In this document: in pieces, positions 55,911 through 64,000 of the stretch
Layout of the letters: every line of letters starts with the position of its first letter
Numbering within the stretch: position 1 is the stretch's first letter
From: Oopsacas minuta
Taxonomy: Eukaryota; Porifera; Hexactinellida; Lyssacinosida; Leucopsacidae
Length of the DNA stretch: 64,000 nt
Direction of reading: 5' to 3'
Assembly: GCA_024704765.1 (NCBI GenBank)
Contig: JAKMXF010000365.1
Coordinates: forward strand, 930,001-994,000
Notes under the pieces: generated by a model
Database searches by the model: none
Seen by the model: the letters and a program-made list of their open reading frames with translations, nothing else
What the model was told of the DNA's origin: nothing
Translations under genes and position numbers: made by a program

Positions 55911-56599
55911 GGGAACAATTTTACGGTAGAACAATATTCATTGTAATATCTGAACCTAGATAAACGCATATAATTATAAGATATATCTGGAATTGAGCTC
56001 GGGTCATATAATGACCAAGGATTGTATTGGGGGACCTGGAAACATAATATAGAGTGTATTCGTTCAAACGATAATTAACAGAATATTCACGAAATTAGCC
56101 AGAACCAGCGCCACTTTGGGTGTCCTGACAGACACCAACTGCCACGAAAGACTTTTGCATTACCCTCTATGACAAGTGTTCATAGACAGTTAGACACCCA
56201 CTGTCTATTATCGTGGACACCCGCAAGCTCTACTAGGCGCCACAGCCATGTAGATTGTAGACCCATTTCTTGTATCTCCCTTTGACGATGTTGTGCTACG
56301 TAAGGTGAAACTAGAAGTGCGAAGTGCCAGCACGTACACATGGTGCCTCCAAATACTAGTGCCACTTTAAACGAATGTGATTATAAACTAAACTGCTGGA
56401 ACAGATTGTGATTTTAGATATTTCCCCGTGACGGTTCGAATTAAAGGCTGTCAACTTTATGCCATTACATGCATATATAGCCTAGGGAGTACCTGATACT
56501 CGCTGGCAGCAAAAATGATAATACCAAAAAATAATTATTCAAAATTCATTGAAAGATGTTGACTAATAAAGATACGATGAATAATAAGATTCTCTTAAT
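55911..56599. other. Intergenic, no gene seen
   Basis: Tail-to-tail spacer between the receptor and the USP-like gene. Only short frames without recognisable content. Confidence 0.45.
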
Positions 56600-58799
56600 T
56601 TAAGATCTCCGTTTGTAGAAAAGTAAACAAGCTGAATTAGATAAAACAGCTTGTTTATATAGATAACGCATAACAGAAGAATCATCAAGACAATACCAAT
56701 TTCCATCAGTGTGCTTAACTGAGGCTGAGTAATGACCTCCCTCTTTGCTGCCGTAATGGTTACAAACAGCGTAGAGATAGTATTGAGTAGATGAGGAACT
56801 TTTCGTGTAACTAAACTCATTCATGTCTAATTCGAATAGGTATCTAACATCTGTACAATTTCTTTCTTTATCTTCGAATCTATTGAGATGGATTATGAGA
56901 CAATCAGGCAGTATCCATAGTTCTTTCCTTACAGAGACTTCCTTCTGATTGCAATTCGTGCAATCGATCAACTGAGTAGCTATGCTTCTATTGGATAAAA
57001 AATTTCGGATACATTGCGTTAGATCAATCATAGATCTTAGAGAAACTCTTGAGCTAATATCTCTAAGCGTTCTTTCATTATATAAACTTTTGTATTTGGA
57101 GTTCCATTCTAAAGCTATAATAGATCTATTGTAAAGTTTAAGGATTTTTCCATCATTCCTCAACTCTCCCACCTCAGCACTACCGTATGCATTAACTAGC
57201 TTAATCTTAAACATATCAGATGGATATTCTGATACATCGAATGCCTCAGGAACATGGTCTATCTTCACTAAATCATATGGGAGGAAGTTTTGAGGTGAAT
57301 TGCCATCAGTATCCATATCAATATACCTCTGCATGAAGTATATACAAATTCTGTATAGATCAGAGTATGTTGTAGAGTCTCTCGATATAGGGATAATTAA
57401 CGGCATCCCAAACAGATAATGATGAACATAAGAATGAGTACCTATACTTGTATATTGTGTACGACGTAATTCCCTATTATAAACAGGAAGACACATTAAA
57501 TTAGTGTCATTAATACTATTGATTGGAGTTTCATAAATGAATATATCATCTCTTTCGGTAATACCATTCACATGTTCATTATGTTCAAATATTTTATGAA
57601 AACGATGGCTGTACACATCACACACAACTAAGTTATCCGACCAACTTCACTAATAAATGATATTGCTAGACACAGATCAGAAATTAGTGCCTTCTTCTTC
57701 ACTCGAACTTCAGTAACTATTGGCTTTGCAAAAGGATTAATCAAAATTAAAGTAAATTTAATGTTTCTGGTATCATCTCCTTTAGGTATTTCTAGATAAA
57801 GAGGAATTGATAGAGAAGTAAATATATTAAATGAGAAGGTTTCACTTCCACAACTTTGACAAGTTTCAATGGATTTGTATTGTCCATGAATTGTATCCGA
57901 GATTATCGACTGATTACATAAAGAGTGGAGGTCCCATGCCAATTGGGATACTTTGGTGTCATTGCTACTAGACTGGTGCATGTCTATGTCTAATGCAACA
58001 ACTGTGTTCATCTCTTTATGTAAACAAGTGACTAATGAAGTCAGGAAAGTATAGGCATCACTAGATGGAGACAGGAAAGCGAACTGATTGAGGATATCTC
58101 TGTTAATGTCAAAGCAAGTGCGAGCACCTGAACAAATGTGATCAAATATGGATTGGAATAATTCAACATGTTTTCTAGTAGAGCTTTCAGTGTGTAATTG
58201 TTTCATGAAATATTCTGAAATCAATGGTGTGTGTATTAAACACTGTAAAATAGAATTAATGTAACTATAGTTGCCAACATTAAGAATACCACATAAACCA
58301 GGAATTGGGGTTTGCATTATTTCATATGAACTAAATTTTGAATTGACAACCTCTGATACAACTCCACTAGCCTCAGATTCCTGCTGTGTATTATTTTCTT
58401 TACACATATTTCCATAGAATATAACGAAGTCTCCAACTTCTCTAATTGCTATTTCAATAGATTCAGGAGAATACTCAAACTTAACTTGTTGACTACTTGC
58501 CTCTAACTCTTGAATTTGATCTTGAATTGGTTTTAATGTTTCACTACTGGTAGTTAGCAAGTTGGTTTCCAAAATGGATGATAGGAATTTATCACAAGCT
58601 AACTTCATTCTTTCAATATTACAACGTTTCTCTTTCTCAAATTCAAAACAAGCCCTGTAAACTGTTGCTAATTTGTTTGATAGAACAGATTCTCTCTCAT
58701 TAAGTTTTAAGTGCAAATGTTGAAATGAAATTTTAAGTTTTGTAGTTGTTTATACTCTTCCTGGTCGGAGAATAATTCTGATTTAGGTTTACAAGCCAT
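56600..58799 (-). CDS. USP4/11/15-like protein, catalytic Cys replaced by Ser, two frame breaks
   Basis: USP-type deubiquitinase fold. Order: N-terminal helical region, Cys box PIPGLCGILNVGNYSYINSI (58300-58250), zinc CxxC at CQSCG, an inserted ubiquitin-like segment (CDVYSHRFHKIFE, ERDDIFIYE; then KLVNAYGSAEVGE), second CxxC DCTNC, ELWILPDCLIIHLNRF, and the His box NHYGSKEGGHYSASV with WYCLDDSSV. The insert matches USP4/11/15. Where active USPs have GNTCY this reads GNYSY: the Cys is Ser (AGT, 58266-58264). The N-terminal DUSP domain is missing. Two single-base shifts break the frame: near 58735, between the ATG at 58799 (MACKPKSELFSDQEEYKQLQ) and the long frame, in an A run; and near 57635, just before DNLVVCDVYSHRF. 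The two long frames have no other stop. Either a silenced gene in early decay or an intact pseudoenzyme with two sequence errors. Confidence 0.85.
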
Positions 58800-59786
58800 T
58801 TATGTAAACGTGATAACACGTATCTGAGCTATATTCTATGAATAACTTGTAAGGAAAAATTCACAATTCAGTCAGTCCTAATAGAGTACTTCACATGGAT
58901 TTCAGTAGTGGCGCAAGCCAATTTACTGGGGAGTCTAGGAACACATTCTTGACCACCGGGTGTTCAAGAAGTCTGAATAACAGTCCGAGCCAAAATAGAC
59001 ACTAATGCCAGCAAAATTCCAAAGAACTATCACATAAGTAGTGAAATGCACAAATATAACAATTAAAACGCTTATTCTTTCACTAAATCGATAAAAATCC
59101 TTCGAGGAATCGAATACCATTGAATGGTCGGTTTGTAGACGTTTTGGCCTACCCTACCTAAGCTAGCACGCAATAAATTCTATCTTTTCCCGAATACAAT
59201 ATTATTGATAATTTTATGGTTAATATGGTATCCTATTTTTGTTGCTATTATCATTACCTAAGCAATTTGTTACAATAGGATCATTTCATACATTCCTTAA
59301 AATTATGCTCTATTGATAAGCTATATAATTATCAAATAAACTCGAAATGAAAATTCTTCATCATTAATTAACTGTCCATTTTATACAAACGAGGAGATGG
59401 TCACCCTGATATTAAGGAAAAATAATATTGTTGTTTACTTGAGACAACATGAAAATATTCAACAATATTAATATCAAAATATTCAAAATTTATGAAAACT
59501 CCAAATTCTCAAATATGATATTAACCATTATTTTTAGATAATTGTCTTTGGAATACTCTAGGCTAATTAAAGCCCAGGAGTAATCCGAGGAAAGCCTGAA
59601 ATATTTATGAAGTTCGAAAAAAATTCAAATCGCTTAAACGTTTTGTTGTTTCAGTTCATTTTAGTACAACATGAAACACCATCAAACAAACACTTTTTAT
59701 TAAATCAAAGTAAAAACGTAAGAATTACAAAATAACAAATTTACAATTATTCCAAATATAATTTATTGATATCTCAGAGAGGATTA
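58800..59786. other. Intergenic, no gene seen
   Basis: AT-rich spacer between two minus-strand genes; presumably the 3' UTR of the upstream gene and the USP-like promoter. No recognisable frame. Confidence 0.45.
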
Positions 59787-61307
59787 TTATGATTCCATTA
59801 AATCAGAATAATCGCCTAATCCATAACAATATGCCTGTACTGCACAAATGTCATGTAGTGAAGGTACAGGATAAGAATGCAGACCTGAGAAATACAACCT
59901 CAGCTCTTCCTGTATACCCCCACATCTCCAATCAGCTATAATTAATAATTCAAGTAACTTTTCAGCTAATATCCTCGAACGATGTTTTTCCTGTCTCAAC
60001 AGTACTTTTAGTGAAAAATGAGCCATCTTAAAGTATAGATCGACAATAGGATGCTTTCCAGTTGTTTTCTCACAGAACATTACACTAGCAAGGATGGAAT
60101 TTGATGGTACAAAAAAGAACCCAATAAAATGTTCTATAATATTCCAAGTAGTATTGTGAGTATGTTCATATTGGATTATTTCTTGGATGGACACATCTCG
60201 CAAAAATAGTCCAAGCAGTCTTGAAGCTTGAAAAAGGAATTTACTGCCAAATAATATTAAATTCGGTGTTTTAAGTGAATTTAGTATAATCAGACTTACA
60301 TTGGAATATATGCGGGAAATTCTGGAATCAAAACTGATGTATTGATTAGCGACAAAGTGTTCGAGTATTTCCAAATAAATTCCATGACAATAGAGATTGA
60401 CTGAAGTGGATTTGTGTATTGAGATAGATAGGAAAATATTAGATTGGAGGCAACAATCAAAGAATTCTAACGTGGGACGTAAAAAATTCGTTTTTAGTAT
60501 TTTCAAGAATGTCTCATCATTCCCTAAACGTATCGCTACATCCTTAACTTCAACGATCATTTGAAATATTCCATGACAATCGTGGCAAATATCCTGCCAA
60601 TATATCTGATTGACTTTACTCGTAATTACTTTGGTGTTGGCGAGAAAGTACAATCGAAGAAATTCCTTGGTAAATTCCAATTGTGACATTAGCAATAGCA
60701 TCTCCCGACTATCAGCATAACTCCAAAGAACATGAATTATATCTGAGATACATTTCAGATTTGTTCTAGTCATTATTTCACTTGAACTGTCCTCATTTTC
60801 CAATTCTGAGTGGAGATAGACTAAAAGATCTCTCAATTTATGTATAAACCCTTTATTAACGAGATAAAGTTGTGTACCCACTCCTCTAGACAAGTGGCAG
60901 TCATTATGGAAGTGGATTAACCTCTCTAGACGAGTTTGGACATGCGGTATATTAGTCTGGTCGATTGCATTATCTATTTGTTCAAGTAAATTAGACAGTC
61001 TATTGAATGCCAAAGTTGGCGCATAATAATGTAATGTAATTGGGTTAGGATTATCCCAAATTCTATCTGACATAGAACATACTTCCATGGTTTCAATAGG
61101 ATCAAGAGGTGTACCAGCTATTGAAAGAGATAAATGACATACTCTGGGAATGTTTAACTCGTTCTCAATTAAATTGCGAAAATATTCTACATTATGTTTG
61201 TCATCGTTCTTCCTTACTCTTAGTAAATGCACTTGCACTTCTGTTTCATTTATCTTGGTACTGTGTATGCGTAAGGTAATCAGGGGATTCGTATCTTCTA
61301 CAGCCAT
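59787..61307 (-). CDS. Unknown 506-aa helical-repeat protein
   Basis: I do not recognise this protein. One exon, ATG at 61307. Residues about 10-95 look like a ubiquitin-like fold: an opening strand pair (LITLRIHSTK, EVQVHLLRV), a helix (VEYFRNLIENELNI) and then HLSLSIAGTPLDPIETM, which resembles the ubiquitin 'IFAGKQLEDG' turn, before ITLHYYAP. The rest is almost wholly helical with buried Leu/Ile/Phe spacing (LTFTKEFL-, FLKILKTNF-, LEILEHFVA-type helices), suggesting an armadillo or HEAT-like solenoid. No signal peptide or membrane span is convincing, and no catalytic motif is seen. It lies 1 kb upstream of the USP-like gene on the same strand; both carry ubiquitin-like parts, but a functional link is speculation. 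Confidence 0.7.
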   Translation of the reverse strand: MAVEDTNPLITLRIHSTKINETEVQVHLLRVRKNDDKHNVEYFRNLIENELNIPRVCHLSLSIAGTPLDPIETMEVCSMSDRIWDNPNPITLHYYAPTLAFNRLSNLLEQIDNAIDQTNIPHVQTRLERLIHFHNDCHLSRGVGTQLYLVNKGFIHKLRDLLVYLHSELENEDSSSEIMTRTNLKCISDIIHVLWSYADSREMLLLMSQLEFTKEFLRLYFLANTKVITSKVNQIYWQDICHDCHGIFQMIVEVKDVAIRLGNDETFLKILKTNFLRPTLEFFDCCLQSNIFLSISIHKSTSVNLYCHGIYLEILEHFVANQYISFDSRISRIYSNVSLIILNSLKTPNLILFGSKFLFQASRLLGLFLRDVSIQEIIQYEHTHNTTWNIIEHFIGFFFVPSNSILASVMFCEKTTGKHPIVDLYFKMAHFSLKVLLRQEKHRSRILAEKLLELLIIADWRCGGIQEELRLYFSGLHSYPVPSLHDICAVQAYCYGLGDYSDLMES

Positions 61308-61980
61308 CTCTATAATTATAACTGAATTGGCGAAAATTCTTGATTCGTTAATAAAAATGCAGCACTTCTTTTAAAGGTAAACTTTTCAATATAAATTGTA
61401 CTAATAAAATTATTTAGTTATGCTTTCGATGTAAGAATAACTTTCTAAGTGAAGTAATCTGTTTCAGAATGTGACTTATTCCACACAATAGAGAAAGTCA
61501 CAGTATTAGATAATTGTTTCATTTTAAAACTGAAAGTATCAAAAAATTCACAGTCAATGAAAGTGAATTTTGGATTAATTTTGTGCGTTTATTGACAAAT
61601 TGTTTACTATGTATGAAATTATGCGTAAAATTTACGGAGATCCATACATGACCTGGCCAAACACGGCTAAACCTAAACTATGTGTAGTTTGGTGTGGTCA
61701 TGATACAGAATTGTTTACCATGAGTAGCTATAGCTCATGAAAGTTTGAGAAACCCTGAACTAGAGGGTTGAATATAGCGAGTACATATAATGCATCATAA
61801 ATTTCTAATGATTTTCAAATCTTAACATAGTACAAGTATATGTAAATACGGGAAATTCAAAACTGTATATCTCTTAAAAAAGTGTAATACAACAAACTGG
61901 AATATTCGAAATCTAATTTCAGTGATATATTGATGTAGATTTAGCTAGGAAATGAGAAAATATAGAAATATATAGTGATA
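61308..61980. other. Intergenic, no gene seen
   Basis: AT-rich spacer between same-strand genes. No recognisable frame or repeat. Confidence 0.45.
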
Positions 61981-63003
61981 TCATTTCTCTACAACAATGG
62001 CTGCTACCATCATCCCATAATAAGTAGGTGCTAGTCTACATAAGAAATTAACTTGAAATCTAGTCCCTAGTTCAATTTCCGATATTAACAGCCCATGCAG
62101 AATGCCAAAGCCATATATTCCGCAAGATAAAGCCTGGCCTTTCAATTTTGTAGCCTTTACAAGCCAATTTTCCGCATCTTTAGCTACATGTACATCCCAG
62201 GTAGTAATGATTTCCTCAATACTCTTGATTGGTGTACTGAAGACATCTTGAGTGAATGGTATACCCTTTATCCAATTTTCTACAGCTATGTCAAAGTCTA
62301 GAGGTACTCGCTCATCTGCTGGAAGAGGTATTTCCCATCTAGGGTCCGGAAGATAGAGCGGGAGTTCACAATCAGTTTTGTGTGTGTGTGCTAGATCTCC
62401 GCTAACAACATACAACACTTTATGAGGCAAGTTTCTGATAAACTTTCCTATTGATCTACCTATCTGCACCCGTTCTGAGACGGGAGCTAACCCTTTTACA
62501 AAATGGATTGGATTAGAAAATATAACCACTTTAACCCCAATTTTAGTTATCTCTTTAAGAAACCAGATCGGTATTACTTCACCCCAACGTAAGGGAATTT
62601 CAGTTCTACTGAAAGCTGAAATACCTTCAGTAGGTATTCCATCCTTTCTAAGGTGTTCTACCAGTAAATTGGCAATATTTGAATCCAAATGAATATCAAC
62701 TTCGAATTCTGACCAATTCTGATTCCATTCAGCATTCCCTTTAGCCTGTCCATTAACATAAACTCCAATTGAATCAGTGAGAGATATGCCATGTGGAGTG
62801 TTTAGAATTATCAGATCGGGTTTGGATTCTGCCACAATTTTCACTGCTTTGATGCATGAATTGTATAATTCATTACAATCATATCGCAGTTGTTGTGGAA
62901 ATTCTTGGATTCTCTTAGCTGCTACTTCACTCACATCGCAACTATGAATTCCATTGAATATCATAGCTCCATGAGGGAGAATCAAATAGCTACTATTTTT
63001 CAT
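61981..63003 (-). CDS. LigB-family (class III extradiol) dioxygenase-like protein
   Basis: Members of this superfamily use non-haem iron to cleave catechol-type rings; some relatives (such as Memo) are not enzymes. One exon, ATG at 63003, 340 residues. Motifs: LPHGAMIFNG (His11), LIILNTPHGI (His71), the typical SGDLAHTHK (His206), and the C-terminal APTYYGMMVAA. His11 and His71 stand where LigB enzymes hold two metal ligands; the third (a Glu) I could not place with certainty. The length exceeds plant DOPA dioxygenases (about 270) and resembles bacterial and lower-animal LigB-like proteins. No signal peptide. The substrate is unknown. Bacterial origin is possible but not shown: one-exon structure is common in this window and codon use looks like the neighbours. 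Confidence 0.82.
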   Translation of the reverse strand: MKNSSYLILPHGAMIFNGIHSCDVSEVAAKRIQEFPQQLRYDCNELYNSCIKAVKIVAESKPDLIILNTPHGISLTDSIGVYVNGQAKGNAEWNQNWSEFEVDIHLDSNIANLLVEHLRKDGIPTEGISAFSRTEIPLRWGEVIPIWFLKEITKIGVKVVIFSNPIHFVKGLAPVSERVQIGRSIGKFIRNLPHKVLYVVSGDLAHTHKTDCELPLYLPDPRWEIPLPADERVPLDFDIAVENWIKGIPFTQDVFSTPIKSIEEIITTWDVHVAKDAENWLVKATKLKGQALSCGIYGFGILHGLLISEIELGTRFQVNFLCRLAPTYYGMMVAAIVVEK

Positions 63004-63071
63004 CTCTGATAATATAGTTAAATAAAAAAAGTACGTTTGTCTCTCAAATTTATTATTGTAATAATCTTTAG

Positions 63072-63150
63072 TGATCTCCTATTTGGAGATGCACTAATGG
63101 CATAGACGATGTGTAACGTCCGTACCTCCGTCGGTCCGCGCGCCATAGGA
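63072..63150 (+). repeat. Dispersed repeat C, short copy
   Basis: Matches 63850-63930: TTGGAGATGCACTAATGGCA, then GACGATGTGTAACGTCCGTA, CCTCCGTCGGTCCG. It runs directly into repeat B. Confidence 0.65.
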
Positions 63151-63352
63151 TTTGAGGATAGAACATGAATTTCAGTAGGAGACTAATAATATTAAATATC
63201 CTGAAATATTTATCAGACCCAGGGGCTCAAAATCAGTCGGGGTCTGATGCATTGTGGAATTTACACGGGGGTCAGGGGGGGTGTGCCCCCCGAAAAGAAC
63301 AAAAATACGCAACCCCGAGCTGCACTATCAGTCTGTCGGCTGGACATTTTTC
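63150..63352 (+). repeat. Dispersed repeat B, copy 2
   Basis: Same order of blocks as 14960-15172 (TTGAGGATAGAACATGAA to GTCTGTCGGCTGGACATTTT), about 48 kb away. The small frame over it is an artefact. Confidence 0.75.
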
Positions 63353-63842
63353 TATAATAATAATCTGGAGAAATGCAAGGTAGAGTGCATTGAATAAAGT
63401 GCCAAGTAGATGTGAGCATTGAAAAGTTATAGTGTGATGAAGTGGCAGCGGGGATGTACTACTCCCAGGGGGTTCAGGCGCTGAGGTTGATGTGGCAGAC
63501 TATAGATGGGACAGGTATGAATGTGGTTATCAGGCAAACTCTTCGAGAAGTAACAACTGTTCACATAGATACCACTGAACAATCGGTGTCCTGGCTGATT
63601 TTTAAAGTGCCCAAGGAATATGGTAATCTTTGACAACACTAGTGGTCTTTCCGAATTTCGATGCCCTCACTCCATGAATAAAGAACCTTGGCGGGAGCAA
63701 CCTGCCTAGGGACAAATGCACCAGCCTGCTTGATATGGAAAATCTGTGAAGGCTCCTCTGCAACCGCCTCTCCAATATTGAGTACACCTGTTCATAGTCG
63801 ATGGAATAAGGACACGGAAAGTGTATCCCAAAGGTAGAAAAC
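63353..63842. other. Unassigned, possible degraded coding sequence
   Basis: Slightly more GC-rich than the surroundings and with modest frames on both strands (63442-63633 +, 63602-63787 -), but no protein I can name. It lies between two copies of repeat C and may be the interior of a larger element. Confidence 0.35.
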
Positions 63843-64000
63843 CGTGTTTTAGTGTAGCTCCTATAGGAGATGCCCTAATGGCATGGATGATGTGCGACGT
63901 CAGTACCTCGGTCCGTCCGTCTGCGCGGACTTGCGAAATCTAGCAGTCGAATGAACATGAAACTTGGCATACATATACATTTTTGGTCGGAGATTTGCAC
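63843..64000 (+). repeat. Dispersed repeat C, copy running off the window
   Basis: Begins TGTTTTAGTGTAGCTCCTAT, continues GATGCCCTAATGGCATGGAT, GATGTGCGACGTCAGTACCT, and ends GGTCGGAGATTTGCAC at the window edge. Its reverse copy is at 55620-55910. Confidence 0.7.

Noticed and set aside
56431-56450. GGTTCGAATT motif resembling a tRNA B box
   Set aside because: No A box or cloverleaf could be built around it.
57628-57660. An intron or programmed frameshift to explain the USP-like frame break
   Set aside because: No GT..AG pair fits the missing base count and no slippery-site pattern was evident; a one-base indel or sequence error is simpler.
63442-63787. Small frames of 61-63 codons between repeat C copies
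   Set aside because: No family match, no splice context, probably interior of an element.
1-64000. CRISPR arrays, operons, bacterial-type elements
   Set aside because: The DNA is eukaryotic; the tandem repeats present have no spacer structure.

Overview
This window is nuclear DNA of an animal: AT-rich, with spliced genes (GT..AG introns), a eukaryotic 5S-type rRNA gene, many small inverted-repeat transposons, and orthologues of animal genes (afadin, KMT2C/D, UBE3D, M1AP, NEIL1, PGPEP1). Divergence from vertebrate sequences, a GABA-B-type receptor, an unsplit KMT2C/D gene and a LigB-type dioxygenase fit an early-branching animal, most likely a sponge. That placement is inference; no mitochondrial or other clade marker is present.

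Left part, 1-16 kb: an afadin-like scaffold gene (5' end outside the window), a small unknown gene behind a palindromic double-CCAAT/TATA promoter, a decayed carbohydrate sulfotransferase on the minus strand, a lone 5S rRNA-like gene, a MITE, an intact one-exon pyroglutamyl peptidase gene, a hAT-like remnant, and a four-exon NEIL1 glycosylase gene.

Centre, 16.1-44.3 kb, minus strand: one KMT2C/KMT2D (MLL3/4) histone H3K4 methyltransferase gene. I could join 33 exons with consistent phase into an 8,016-nt reading frame (2,671 residues): ePHD, three PHD fingers, a second PHD cluster, an HMG-like segment, a 1,029-codon disordered exon, ePHD, FYRN, FYRC, WIN motif, SET and post-SET. Exons of 11 and 22 nt occur. 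Two large introns sit inside the first ePHD: 3.8 kb, carrying UBE3D on the opposite strand, and 9.5 kb, carrying only repeats.

Right part, 44-64 kb: a MYND zinc-finger pseudogene, then one-exon genes: M1AP (+), a GABA-B-like class C receptor (+), a USP4/11/15-like protein whose catalytic Cys is Ser and whose frame is broken twice (-), an unknown helical-repeat protein with a possible ubiquitin-like N-terminus (-), and a LigB-family dioxygenase (-). Between them lie repeats, several of which recur elsewhere in the window.

The genes do not form one pathway. The clearest patterns are the contrast between one 33-exon gene and many one-exon neighbours, and the ubiquitin-linked genes (UBE3D, the USP-like pseudoenzyme, possibly the Ubl-like orphan). 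I found no convincing new multi-gene system; the USP-like pseudoenzyme, the KMT2C/D architecture and the palindromic promoter are the best leads.
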